From an uncultured Rhodopila sp. (GTDB taxonomy: Bacteria > Pseudomonadota > Alphaproteobacteria > Acetobacterales > Acetobacteraceae): DNA of 64,000 nt. The position numbers and the translations under genes were made by a program. The notes beneath the pieces were generated by a model that saw nothing but the letters and a program-made list of their open reading frames with translations, was not told the origin of the DNA and made no database searches. Below are positions 29,402 through 41,039 of the stretch, piece after piece (position 1 is the first letter of the stretch; every line of letters starts with the position of its first letter). The DNA is taken from positions 17,137 through 81,136 of the forward strand of contig CAINOE010000017.1 of assembly GCA_903851415.1 (NCBI GenBank). Direction: 5' to 3'.

Positions 29402-29875
29402 TCAGAGCAACCCCTCCACGTCCTTGACGAGACTCTCCGGCTTCGCCGTCGGCGCGAAGCGGGACACCACCTCGCCTTTGCGGTCGATCAGGAACTTGGT
29501 GAAATTCCATTTGATGGCGGACCCCAGCAGGCCGCCCTTCTGCGCTTTCAGCCACACATACAGCGGGTGCGCACCGGCGCCGTTCACCTCGATCTTGGAG
29601 AAGATCGGGAAGGTCACGCGGTACGTCGTGTCGCAGAACGCCGCGATTTCGGCGTCCGAACCCGGCTCCTGATGGCCGAACTGGTCGCAGGGGAAGCCGA
29701 GGATTTCGAACCCGCGCGGCCCGAACTGCTCGTACAGCGCCTGCAAGCCCTTGTATTGCGGGGTAAATCCGCATTTGGAGGCGACATTCACCACCAGCAG
29801 AACCTTGCCGCGGTATGCCTCCAGGCTGCGCTCCTCGCCTGTGCCGAGCCTGGCGCTGAAATCATAGACCGACAT
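29402..29875 (-). CDS. Glutathione peroxidase family protein
   Basis: The 157-residue protein is a cysteine-type glutathione peroxidase. VVNVASKCGFTPQY holds the peroxidatic Cys35, ILGFPCDQFGHQEPG near residue 60 holds the second conserved block with the active-site Gln region, and IKWNFTKFLID near 125 holds the conserved Trp-Asn. Most bacterial members use thioredoxin rather than glutathione and reduce organic hydroperoxides. The ATG at 29875 gives the usual MSVYDFSA start. No signal peptide, so cytoplasmic. Confidence 0.92.
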   Translation of the reverse strand: MSVYDFSARLGTGEERSLEAYRGKVLLVVNVASKCGFTPQYKGLQALYEQFGPRGFEILGFPCDQFGHQEPGSDAEIAAFCDTTYRVTFPIFSKIEVNGAGAHPLYVWLKAQKGGLLGSAIKWNFTKFLIDRKGEVVSRFAPTAKPESLVKDVEGLL

Positions 29876-30177
29876 CGTGTCCTCCTGTGCCGGGGCGCAC
29901 ACTAAAACAGGTTACGCGGCGGCGGAAGCGCCCGCCATGTTGCTCGCGTCAAGTAACAAACATGCGGCGGTATGAACAGTCGTCTTCACTATTCTGATAT
30001 TCTATCTGTTTCACAGTTCTATCAATAAAGCGGTCGTGCTACACCATTGCTTGAGCGAAGTCCCTGCGGACTTGCGGCTCCCGGCCTTTTGGCCGGATGG
30101 CCGCCGCTGTCAGCCCCACGCTCGGGCGTGCGCCAAAATGGCTTGTGAATCCTTCCGTTCAAGCGGGGAACAAGGCC
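29876..30177. other. Intergenic region with AT-rich stretch before the Ig-repeat gene
   Basis: The part from about 29950 to 30050 is much richer in A and T than the rest of the window (for example TTCTATCAATAAAG near 30014), which suits a promoter region serving the divergent peroxidase and Ig-repeat genes. I see no RNA gene. From about 30060 the sequence is GC-rich with an open frame in phase with the Ig-repeat gene, but no convincing coding content. Confidence 0.5.
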
Positions 30178-33100
30178 ATGGCTGTAACGCTGAATGCCAC
30201 TGCATTTGTCAATGCGAAGGCGGCGTCCATCGCAGTGTCGCAGATCGTCAGCACAGCCGCGAGCAGCAGCAATCCGGCCTATCTGGTGCTGACCGCGCTC
30301 GACCGCAACGAATACACCGCGGGCGCCACCGGAGCGACCGGAAACCTGTCCGGCAACGGCCACGTGCTGAACCTTTCCTCCCTCGGCGGCGACGGGCGCG
30401 GGGCGGGGATCATCTTTACCTACATTGCTGCGAGCGGCCGGTACTACAACAGCACATACGGCTATCTGGACCAGTTGACCTACAACGCCTCCGGCAGCCT
30501 GGATGACGTCACCAACCTGTCCTTCTTCGGCACCGGCTCGCTCGGCCTCGCCACCGACTATGCCAACAACGCGTACCTCATGATGCAGACCGACGCACCG
30601 GGCTATCTGGGCAGCGCCACGGTTGTCACCGAGCAGGGGTACAGCGGCACCGTGCCGGGCCAGGCGACGCCGGATTCGATCGCCGCCGCGGCCGGCAGTT
30701 TCGTCGGCAAGGCCTGGAACATGAACGGCTGCTGGGTTCTCGCCAGCACCATCGCCGCCGAGGCCGGAGCTTCCCTGCCGGTGCAGAGCACCGCCATCGG
30801 CGTTGCCGGCCAGGCCAACGGCGAGTGGATCGTCGCGTATAACGGCCCCGCAGGGCAGGGTGGCAACTGGCAGTCCATGGTGACGGCGGGCGAGATCATC
30901 GCCTTCGGCACCGGGGGCGGCAGCGGCCATATCACCACCTGCGTGTCCGGCTCCGGCGCTTCGGCGATGCTGGTGGACAACATCACCTACGAAAATTACC
31001 TCGGCCAGATCACCAATCCGGCAAATGACGGGTCCGCGAGCGACGTGCTGGTCGCGGCGCCGCATGCGGCGTCGCAGGAATGGTCCGGGGTGTCGGGATC
31101 TTCGGTCGTGATCTACGAGCTCGATACGCCTGCCGTCACCGCCTCGGCGGGCGCCGATTATCTGTTCGCGGGCGCCTCCCAGTCGCTGGGATCGCTGTTT
31201 TCCGCAGCCGATCCCGCGGGCAAGACGATCGCCGAATGGCAGGTGTATGACACCGCAGCGGAAGATTCGTTTTCTTACAACGGCGGCCGCGGCCAGGCCC
31301 ACTCCGCCGCAACCGCGATCACGTCGGCATCGCTTGCGTCGGTTTCGCTGCTGGCCGGCTCCGGCCCCGCCGCCGACACGCTGGAGGTTCGCGCCTTCAA
31401 CGGCAGCTACTGGGGCGACTGGGCATCGCTGGCGGTCACCGTCACGGCGGGACCGAAGGCCCCTGTGCTCAACGCGCAGACCGCGGCGCAGACCTGGGTG
31501 GCCGGCCAATCGATCAGCCTGGCGCTGGCGGCGAACACGTTCGCCGACCCGCAGGCGCAACCGCTGACTTACAAGGCGGCGCTGTCCGGCGGCGCGGCCC
31601 TGCCCGCCTGGCTGACGTTCAACGCAGCGACCGAGACCTTCGCCGGCACCGCGCCGACGGGCAATCAGACCCTGAGCATCGTCGTCACCGCGACGGACAG
31701 CAGCGGCCTGTCGGCATCGGAGACGATCGCGGCCTCCGTCATCAGCCCGCCGAAGCTGGCGGTCCGGACGGCAAATCAGATCTGGAACCAGGGGCGGACG
31801 ATTTCCCTGGCGCTGGCCGGGACGTTCACCGATCCGCAGGGGGGCGCGCTGAGCTACAAGGCGGCGTTGGCCGGCGGGCAGGCGTTGCCGAACTGGCTGA
31901 CGTTCAATGCGGCGACACAAACGTTCAGCGGCGGCGCCCCCGGCGTGGCGCAGACGCTGAGCATCGCCGTCACCGCGACGGACAGCTTCGGCCTGTCATC
32001 GTCGGAGACATTTTCGGCCACCGTCATCGCCGCGCCGAAAGTCGCCGCGGCAACGCCGAACCAGACCTGGGCGGAGGGACGGGCGGTTTCCCTGGCGCTG
32101 CCCGCGGGCACGTTCGCCGATCCGCAGGGCGAGAAGCTGACCTATGCGGCGACCCAATGGAACGGTTCGGCGCTGCCGAACTGGCTGACGTTCAATGCGG
32201 CGACAGGGACGTTCAGCGGCACGGCCCCGGCCACGGCGCAGACCCTCAATATTCTCGTTACCGCCACCAACAGCGCCGGCCTGTCGGTGTCGGAGCAGTT
32301 CGCGGCTGCCATACTGCCCCCGCCGGTCGTTGCGGCCGCCACGGCAGCGCAGACCTGGCTGGCGGGACGGACGATTTCGCTGGCTCTGCCGGCGGGCACC
32401 TTCACCGATCCGCTGGGCCAGAAGCTGATCTACAAAGCGACCTTGGCAAACGGGCAGGCTCTGCCGGGCTGGCTGACCTTCAACGCGGCGGCCGAAACGT
32501 TCACCGGCACGGCGCCGGCGGGGGCGCAGACCCTCGGCATCCTGGTCACCGCCACCGACAGCAGCGGCCTGGCCGTGTCGGAGACGATATCGGCGACCGT
32601 CATCGGCGCGCCGGTGCTCGCGGCGGCGACGCCGGGCCAGACCTGGGTGGCAGGAAAGGCGATTTCCCTGGCGCTCCCCGCCACGACATTCGCCGATCCG
32701 CAGGGACAGAAGCTGACCTACAAGGCGGCCTTGGCGAACGGGCAGCCGCTGCCGAACTGGTTGACCTTCAACGCGGCGACCGAGACGTTCAGCGGCACCG
32801 CGCCGAACGCCGCGCAAAGCCTCGGCATCACGGTCACCGCGACGGACAGCAGCGGCCTGTCCGCCTCGGAAAGCTTCACCGCCAGCGTGCAGGCGGCAAC
32901 ATCGGCATCGGCGAAAGCGATGACCGTGTCACTTCAGCCGGCCGGCAAGATCGCCGCGGTCGTCCCGGCCGGCAGCATCCTCGCGTGGGCCGCCGGTTCG
33001 TCCGGGGCAACGATGGGATTCCTCGCGGCCGATACCGCCGCCCCGGCCGCGGCGGGATACCGCGCCACCGCCTTGCCGGCACCGGGCGGGATCATGAGTT

Positions 33101-33267
33101 TCGCCGCGCTGGCGGCGGATGGCGGCCTGACGCCGCCCGCCGGGCTGTTCCCCGCGTCCGCGTCCGCCGGCTGGTTGCCAACGGCATCCGGGACGGAAGC
33201 GGCGGCCTTCGGCGCGGCCCTGTTCGACCCGGCGCAAACCCCCGGCCTGCCCGGGTTTCACACCTGA
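30178..33267 (+). CDS. Large Ig-like (He_PIG) repeat protein with putative N-terminal Cys-His peptidase domain
   Basis: The 1029-residue protein has two parts. Residues 1 to about 330 hold NMNGCWVLASTIAAEAGASL (Cys185), GGGSGHITTCVSG (His251) and AMLVDNITYEN (Asp267), an order like NlpC/P60 or CHAP amidases; that reading is tentative. Residues about 427-905 are five tandem repeats of roughly 96 residues with the core LTYKAALANGQ-LP-WLTFNAAT-TFSGTAP and VTATDSSGLS, the putative Ig/cadherin-like He_PIG type. The C-terminus is Ala/Gly-rich and may guide secretion. No N-terminal signal peptide is seen, so type I or another signal-less export is likely. A surface or secreted adhesin/enzyme is the best guess. 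The start at 30178 was chosen because the following sequence is typical; an earlier ATG at 30097 is possible. Confidence 0.78.
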   Translation: MAVTLNATAFVNAKAASIAVSQIVSTAASSSNPAYLVLTALDRNEYTAGATGATGNLSGNGHVLNLSSLGGDGRGAGIIFTYIAASGRYYNSTYGYLDQLTYNASGSLDDVTNLSFFGTGSLGLATDYANNAYLMMQTDAPGYLGSATVVTEQGYSGTVPGQATPDSIAAAAGSFVGKAWNMNGCWVLASTIAAEAGASLPVQSTAIGVAGQANGEWIVAYNGPAGQGGNWQSMVTAGEIIAFGTGGGSGHITTCVSGSGASAMLVDNITYENYLGQITNPANDGSASDVLVAAPHAASQEWSGVSGSSVVIYELDTPAVTASAGADYLFAGASQSLGSLFSAADPAGKTIAEWQVYDTAAEDSFSYNGGRGQAHSAATAITSASLASVSLLAGSGPAADTLEVRAFNGSYWGDWASLAVTVTAGPKAPVLNAQTAAQTWVAGQSISLALAANTFADPQAQPLTYKAALSGGAALPAWLTFNAATETFAGTAPTGNQTLSIVVTATDSSGLSASETIAASVISPPKLAVRTANQIWNQGRTISLALAGTFTDPQGGALSYKAALAGGQALPNWLTFNAATQTFSGGAPGVAQTLSIAVTATDSFGLSSSETFSATVIAAPKVAAATPNQTWAEGRAVSLALPAGTFADPQGEKLTYAATQWNGSALPNWLTFNAATGTFSGTAPATAQTLNILVTATNSAGLSVSEQFAAAILPPPVVAAATAAQTWLAGRTISLALPAGTFTDPLGQKLIYKATLANGQALPGWLTFNAAAETFTGTAPAGAQTLGILVTATDSSGLAVSETISATVIGAPVLAAATPGQTWVAGKAISLALPATTFADPQGQKLTYKAALANGQPLPNWLTFNAATETFSGTAPNAAQSLGITVTATDSSGLSASESFTASVQAATSASAKAMTVSLQPAGKIAAVVPAGSILAWAAGSSGATMGFLAADTAAPAAAGYRATALPAPGGIMSFAALAADGGLTPPAGLFPASASAGWLPTASGTEAAAFGAALFDPAQTPGLPGFHT

Positions 33268-33268
33268 G

Positions 33269-34387
33269 TCAGGGCGATCCCACGGCGGGGGACCGCCGCG
33301 GGAACCCGCGCGGGAACGGACGGGCGAACCGGTCGCCGCGGAGGCGCCGGGTCTCCCCTGTCACCGCGACGCTGAGCAGAGGCGACCGCCGCGCGATATG
33401 ATACAGCACAATCGGCAGCGCCACGGAGGCGGCGAAAATCGGCGGAAACAAGACGGGGACGCCGGCGATCCCCGCCTTGACCAGGATCGTCCGGGTCGCA
33501 GCACCCGCGGCGACGTGCCACAGATAGATCGTGTAGGAGTAGGCCCCGACGGCCGCGAGCAGCCTGCTCCGCGGGAAACGCTGAAGCAGCAACACCACGC
33601 CGGACATGCCGGCCAGCGCGGCGGGAAGCTGCAACACGGTCACCGGAACCATCAGTCCGGCCAGACCAAGCTGCTGGCAGGTCAGGACGATCGCGACGAT
33701 GCCGAGCGCCATCCGGCCCGCCGGGCGATCGCGCAGCCAGGCGGGGTTCTCCCGCAGGATCATGCCGAACAGGAAATAGGGCGCGAGATAGAAGGCGCCG
33801 TCCAGGCTGAAGCAGCTCGTGATGGACCAGCCGGATTGATCCACCATGACGGCCGCCAGTCCGGCCAGCGCCAACGCCGCGCAACCGGGACGGAACGCCG
33901 CGTCGCAAACGGAAACCGCCGCGAACAGCAGGATCAACGCCTGCACATACCAAAGATGCCCGAAGCTGAACAGAAACGCGTGGAACGCGCCGATGGGCTC
34001 CGCCTCGGTCCGGGCCAGCAGGAACCACATGACGGCGGTCACGCAGACCAGCGGCACGCCCAGCCGCCGGGCCTTCTTCGCCCAGAACCGGCCGAATGCC
34101 GCCCGGCTGACGCGATTGCCGGCATACAGGTAGCCCGACAGGGCGGTGAACAGCGGCATGCGGATGAATTCGATGCTCATCATCGCGTAGTGCCAGCCGG
34201 AACTCATCGGCAGGCGCAGGCCGTTGGTCGCCGAGTCGCCGACGACATGCAGCGCGACCACCAGCAGGCAGGCGAGGCCGCGGACGGAATCAAGGTTGGC
34301 GGGAACATCGTCCCCCCGCCGTCCGGATGCGCTATTCCCCCGCTCCGCCGCTGCGCGGCCTTCGATCGCAGGTTGTAAAACAGCCAC
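33269..34387 (-). CDS. Acyltransferase 3 family membrane protein
   Basis: The 372-residue protein is an integral membrane acyltransferase of the AT3 (OafA/NodX) family, which O-acylates sugars and other surface molecules. After ANLDSVRGLACLLVVALHVV (the usual L-x-x-x-R-G-x-A with a catalytic His) it has about ten membrane segments; FSFGHLWYVQALILLFA near residue 155 and YSYTIYLWHVAAGA near 320 are typical. GTG at 34387 is chosen because GGAGGGA lies eight bases upstream and the length then fits the family. It converges with the Ig-repeat gene, whose stop is only two bases away. Confidence 0.85.
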   Translation of the reverse strand: MAVLQPAIEGRAAAERGNSASGRRGDDVPANLDSVRGLACLLVVALHVVGDSATNGLRLPMSSGWHYAMMSIEFIRMPLFTALSGYLYAGNRVSRAAFGRFWAKKARRLGVPLVCVTAVMWFLLARTEAEPIGAFHAFLFSFGHLWYVQALILLFAAVSVCDAAFRPGCAALALAGLAAVMVDQSGWSITSCFSLDGAFYLAPYFLFGMILRENPAWLRDRPAGRMALGIVAIVLTCQQLGLAGLMVPVTVLQLPAALAGMSGVVLLLQRFPRSRLLAAVGAYSYTIYLWHVAAGAATRTILVKAGIAGVPVLFPPIFAASVALPIVLYHIARRSPLLSVAVTGETRRLRGDRFARPFPRGFPRRSPAVGSP

Positions 34388-34520
34388 GAGGCGTCTTCCC
34401 TCCGGTTGCGGATTTCTCCGCGCCGGGCGGGACCAACGCCTCGTTACTATGATGACGCCAGTCAACCATCTGACGAACCCGTGACATGACAGGTCTTTGA
34501 CAGGGATTGAAAGGCGGGCG

Positions 34521-37500
34521 CTATGCCTCGGCAGCCGCCCCGCGCAGCGACAGCCGCCGCAGCGTCCGGTCGATCCATTGCGCCGTGAGTTTCTCCTGCG
34601 TGCCGTTCTGCCCCAGCCGCTCATGCAACGCGGGGAAGTCTACCCGGTCCAGCGGCTGGTCCTGGTTGAAGCAGGAGAACACCACCGTCCGCTCCCCCGT
34701 CGCGGGATTGATCTGCGGCTGCAGGCACTGCGCGCAGACTTCCTTCATCATGCATTGCATGGGCGAGTTGATCGAGCCGATGGCGCTGTGGCAGGGCCGC
34801 AGATACGGCTCCAGCACACCGTGCCGGGCCTGGCCGACGGCCTGCATCATGCGGTCGGAGCCGATGACGATCATATGCTCCGTGTCCCTGAACGGCACCG
34901 CCTGTTCACCGAGGGCGCCGGAGGCATAGGCCAGCATCGCCTGCACGATGTTGCCGACGAAGCTGCGATCCTGCGGGCGTTCCGGATTGGGGGCGAAACC
35001 CGGGGCCTCGTCGCAGCACCAGATGATGACGTCGGCCGCCTGCTCGATGTCGGGCACTTTGTAGCGGTCGCGCACCGCCTTGTAGCCGGCGAAATAGATC
35101 ACTTTCGACCCGGCGGCGCGGGTGGCGGCGCCGATGGAGAACAGCACGGCATTGCCCAGCCCGCCGCCCACCAGCGTCACGGTCGTGTCGGGATGGATCT
35201 CCGTCGGCGTCCCCGTCGGCCCCATCAGGATCACCTGCTGTCCGGCCGGCAGCATGGCGCAGAGGTCGGAGCTGCCGCCCATCTCCAGCGCGATGACGCT
35301 GAGCAGCCCGGCTTCCTTGTCGGCGCGGGCGCCGGTCATCGCCAGGCCCTCCATGTTCAGCACGGTGCGGCCGATGCCGGACTCCTCGTCGCGCGCGGCG
35401 AGCACCTCGAAGTTCTGCAGCCGGTAGAACTGGCCGGGCCGGAACGCCCGCGCCGCGGCGGGGGCTCGGATCACCACCTCGATGATCGTCGGGGTGAGGC
35501 GATGCACCTCATGCACGGTGGCGATCAGGCTGTCGCGCGCGGCGGCGATGACATCGGCGCCGGACGGTTGCGTCGCCGGCAGGGCGGCCAGAACCCGCGA
35601 AACGACCGGGTAGCCGCGCTTGGCCCCGCCCATCGCCTTGACCACGTTGCCGAAGAAGCTCGGGTGCAGATCGCCGAAGAAGCTGATGAAGCGGCCGTTT
35701 TCGGCGCGGTGCATCAGCACGGCGGCCGCGTCCGGCTTGCACAGGCCGCGCACCGGTTCGAGTTTCCCGCCGTTCTCGTCCACCGCCTGGAAGTAGCGGC
35801 CGTCCAGCCTGATGCGGTGGTCCTCGCGCGCCAGCACGGTGTTCGGCTGGGTGCCGGCGGCGACCAGGATGGCGCGCGCCGGCAGCACGACTTCGGACCC
35901 GTCCGCCCGGGTCAGCCGCAGCGCCTTCGCGTGGCCGTAGCTGTCGGTGTCCACCGCGGCCGGGGTGAGACCTTCGGCGAAGACGACGGCCTCCTCCATC
36001 GCCTTGGCCACTTCCTCATGGTTCAGCGTGTAGGACGGGCTGTCCACCAGCCGGCGGCGATAGGCGATGGTCGCACCCCCCCAACTGACCAGCAAGGCGG
36101 CCAGGTTCGGCGCACGGCCCTCCCGGGCGGCGGCATCGCGTTCGGCGCGCAGCGCGGCGGCATGCGCCAGGAATTCGCCGGCGATCTCGGCTTCTTCGGG
36201 AGTCCAGCGGGCGCGCACCGCCGCCTCGCCCCGCTCCGCCGCCAGCACGTGATAGCGCGTAGCGAACTTCTCGACCTGGCGGATGTAGTAGGCGAGGCTC
36301 TCGGTGCCGGTGTCGATCGCCGTCAGGCCGCCCCCGATGACCACCACCGGCATGCGGATCTGCAGGTTGGCGATGGACGACGTCTTCGCGGCCCCGGTCA
36401 GTTGCAGCGCCATCAGGAAGTCCGAGGCCTGCCGCACGCCGCGCGCCAGCCCGTTCGGGATGTCCAGCACGGTGGGCTTGCCCGCACCCATGCACAGCGC
36501 GATGTGGTCAAAGCCCATCTCCCAGGCATCGTCGATCGACAGGGTGGCGCCGCCGCCGAAGCGCACGCCGCCGAAATGCGCGAACTCCGCCCGCCGCTCC
36601 AGCAGCAGGCGGACAAGTTTGAGATAATTCTTGTTCCAGCGCACGGTGATGCCGTACTCGGCGACGCCACCGAACCCGGCCATCACCCGATCGTCCAGGT
36701 TCTCGAACAGGGTTTCGACGTCACGCACCGGGGCGGACACGTCGATCGTCAGAGGCTCGATCTTCAGCCCGTCGATCGCGACGATGCTGTGGCCGTCGTT
36801 CATCAGGTGATGCGCCAGGGTGAAGCCGGCCGGCCCCAGCCCGACGATCAGCACCTTGCGGCCACTGTCCGGCCGGGGCAGCGGGCGGCGGATGTCCAGC
36901 GGGTTCCAGCGCGTCAGCAGGGCGTAGATCTCGAAGCCCCAGGGCAGCGCCAGCACGTCCTTCAGGATCGAGGTCTCGGCCTGCGGAATATCGACCGCCT
37001 CCTGCTTCTGGTAGATGCAGGCCTTCATGCAGTCGTTGCAGATGCGGTGGCCGGTCGCCGCCATCATCGGGTTGTCGATGGCGATCGTCGCGAAGGCGCC
37101 GAGCACGCTCCCCTGAGCGCGCAGCGTGTGCATCTCGGAGATTTTCTCGTCCAGCGGACAGCCGGCCAGGGTCACGCCGAACGGAGACTTCTGGTACGCG
37201 CCGGTCTTGCGGTCCTTCAGCCCGCGCGAGCACGAATCCTTCCCCTGGGTGTGGCACCAGATGCAGTAGTTTACCTGGTCCAGCGCCTGCTGGGTGTTCA
37301 TGCCCTGGTCCGTCAGCGCGAACCCGTCGCGGTGCCGCCAGTCATGCTCCGGCAGGCGCAGCATCGTCACGCCGTCCCGCTCGATCGTCTGGATGGGCAC
37401 CAGGCGCTGCGGATCGACGCGCTGCGGCACCCGGAACAGCGTGCCGCCGCGGTGGAACGCCTGCCCCTCCGGCGTCAGCGTCGCCCAGGCCGCATAGCGC

Positions 37501-37979
37501 AACGCCACGTCCAGCGCCTCGGGGTCCGCTTCCCACTGCGCGACATGGCTGGCAAACGCCGTCTCGGTCAGCGTCTCGCCCATCCGCGCTTCCAGCGCCG
37601 CGCGCAGCGCCGCGCCGTCGAAACCGGACGGTTCGGCGTATTTCTTCACCGCCTGGCGCTGCACGAACAGCCGCTTGCAGGCGTGCACCGGGTCGAGACG
37701 GGCGGTTTCCCGCGCCAGCGCCCCGGTTTCCGCGGCGATGCCGAACAGTTCCGAGACGAACGCATCGAGATGCGGCCCGAGCGCGACCACAAGGTCCGAC
37801 TCGCGGGTGGCGGCGGCATCAGGCGCGGCGCGGGCGGCCAGCAGGCGCTCATGCAGCTCCGGTTGCTGCCCGGCCAGTTCGTCCAGGAAGCGGCGGTCGA
37901 GGCGGATCAGCCCGCCGCGCGTGGCGATGTCGGCGAAAGTGAATCCGAAACCAAGCCGGGGAGCGTCAATGAGCGTCAC
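34521..37979 (-). CDS. Nfn-like flavoprotein fusion: GltD-type and PyrK-type domains
   Basis: The 1152-residue protein joins parts that correspond to both subunits of NADH-dependent ferredoxin-NADP oxidoreductase. Residues 1-230 have no known match. A cysteine-rich segment follows (YCIWCHTQGKDSCSRG near 238, CNDCMKACIYQ near 315) fit for Fe-S clusters, then a GltD/NfnB-like region with FAD motif KVLIVGLGPAGFTLA near 375 and NADPH motif VVVIGGGLTAIDTGTE near 546. From about 815 a PyrK/NfnA-like region begins: FRPGQFYRLQNFE near 850, TLVGGGLGNAVLFSIG near 935, and a C-terminal [2Fe-2S] set MQCMMKEVCAQCLQP near 1075 with a later FSC. GTG at 37979 is the likely start. Electron bifurcation is a hypothesis only. 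Confidence 0.82.
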   Translation of the reverse strand: MTLIDAPRLGFGFTFADIATRGGLIRLDRRFLDELAGQQPELHERLLAARAAPDAAATRESDLVVALGPHLDAFVSELFGIAAETGALARETARLDPVHACKRLFVQRQAVKKYAEPSGFDGAALRAALEARMGETLTETAFASHVAQWEADPEALDVALRYAAWATLTPEGQAFHRGGTLFRVPQRVDPQRLVPIQTIERDGVTMLRLPEHDWRHRDGFALTDQGMNTQQALDQVNYCIWCHTQGKDSCSRGLKDRKTGAYQKSPFGVTLAGCPLDEKISEMHTLRAQGSVLGAFATIAIDNPMMAATGHRICNDCMKACIYQKQEAVDIPQAETSILKDVLALPWGFEIYALLTRWNPLDIRRPLPRPDSGRKVLIVGLGPAGFTLAHHLMNDGHSIVAIDGLKIEPLTIDVSAPVRDVETLFENLDDRVMAGFGGVAEYGITVRWNKNYLKLVRLLLERRAEFAHFGGVRFGGGATLSIDDAWEMGFDHIALCMGAGKPTVLDIPNGLARGVRQASDFLMALQLTGAAKTSSIANLQIRMPVVVIGGGLTAIDTGTESLAYYIRQVEKFATRYHVLAAERGEAAVRARWTPEEAEIAGEFLAHAAALRAERDAAAREGRAPNLAALLVSWGGATIAYRRRLVDSPSYTLNHEEVAKAMEEAVVFAEGLTPAAVDTDSYGHAKALRLTRADGSEVVLPARAILVAAGTQPNTVLAREDHRIRLDGRYFQAVDENGGKLEPVRGLCKPDAAAVLMHRAENGRFISFFGDLHPSFFGNVVKAMGGAKRGYPVVSRVLAALPATQPSGADVIAAARDSLIATVHEVHRLTPTIIEVVIRAPAAARAFRPGQFYRLQNFEVLAARDEESGIGRTVLNMEGLAMTGARADKEAGLLSVIALEMGGSSDLCAMLPAGQQVILMGPTGTPTEIHPDTTVTLVGGGLGNAVLFSIGAATRAAGSKVIYFAGYKAVRDRYKVPDIEQAADVIIWCCDEAPGFAPNPERPQDRSFVGNIVQAMLAYASGALGEQAVPFRDTEHMIVIGSDRMMQAVGQARHGVLEPYLRPCHSAIGSINSPMQCMMKEVCAQCLQPQINPATGERTVVFSCFNQDQPLDRVDFPALHERLGQNGTQEKLTAQWIDRTLRRLSLRGAAAEA

Positions 37980-38161
37980 GGAACCAGACCATCTTCCAAG
38001 CAATAGGACGAAAAAATCATCACCTGCCGATGCGATGGCAGGCATCCGAAGCGGCCAGCCGATGCCACAGGCGGCCCTGTCAAGCAACCTTGATCTCGAC
38101 GTCCCTGCTTTGTTCGATGGCCGAGCGGAGCTTGGAGCCACCTCATCCACCCCGATTCGTC

Positions 38162-38236
38162 ATGCCGACGCAGGTCGGCATCCATGCCTTTTGCTTGTGC
38201 AAACAAAGGCGTGGATGGCGGCCCTGCGGCCGCCAT
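38162..38236. repeat. Cluster of three intergenic palindromes
   Basis: Three hairpins lie in a row: ATGCCGA/TCGGCAT (38162-38181), TCCATGCCTTT with the near complement AAAGGCGTGGA (about 38181-38214), and ATGGCGGCC/GGCCGCCAT (38215-38236, perfect 9 bp, loop CTGC). They sit between the histidine kinase stop and the Nfn-like gene. They may mark the end of the kinase transcript or be a REP cluster. Confidence 0.75.
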
Positions 38237-38287
38237 GACGGGGGAGGCCGTGCCGGCGCACAAGCGTATCGGCGCACACGCCGGCGC

Positions 38288-40666
<2,379 letters not shown>

Positions 40667-41033
40667 TCTGGCTTCCTCATGACTCTGGCCCGGCTGCGTG
40701 GCGTGGCCGGCGGGCCTGCCAGCCCGCGGAGCGCGATGGCATGGTTCGGGCGCGGCATGGCCGACTATATCATCCCTTGCAAGGGCAATCTTATATCGAA
40801 ACTATATATGCATCCAAACTGTTATTCAATGATTTATTTTTTGTACCTTCTTCTGGCCTCAGTGCCGGCTGAATGACCCAAAACGGAGAAGTCACCACTT
40901 TATCGGTGTCTGTCGCCGTTTTATGGATTGCGGTGGCCGCGGCGGGACTGCCGATCGCCGCGTGTCAAAAACAGCGCCGGGCGGACGATCAAGAGACTCG
41001 ACTCGGCTGTGCATCCGCGCCTATGTTCCTGCT
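40667..41033. other. 367-bp divergent control region with AT-rich core
   Basis: This is the gap between the kinase (minus) and imuA (plus). From about 40790 to 40860 the DNA is AT-rich and includes CTTATATCGAAACTATATATG and the perfect palindrome CCCTTGCAAGGG (40784-40795). Open frames here have no coding character. The right end contains the LexA-type box described separately. Confidence 0.5.
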
Positions 41034-41039
41034 ATGTTC
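41025..41039 (+). promoter_or_regulatory. LexA-type SOS box overlapping the imuA start
   Basis: GTTC CTGCTAT GTTC at 41025-41039 is an exact match to the alphaproteobacterial SOS consensus GTTC-N7-GTTC. It overlaps the imuA ATG at 41034. A weak promoter, TCGACT near 41000 and TATGTT at 41022-41027 with about 16 bases between, would start transcription at or next to that ATG, giving a leaderless message. Repressor binding would cover both. The family is known to put imuAB under LexA. Confidence 0.8.

Noticed and set aside
29158..29402. Complete toxin-antitoxin module
   Set aside because: Only a partial antitoxin-like frame exists and the next gene is glutathione peroxidase on the opposite strand.
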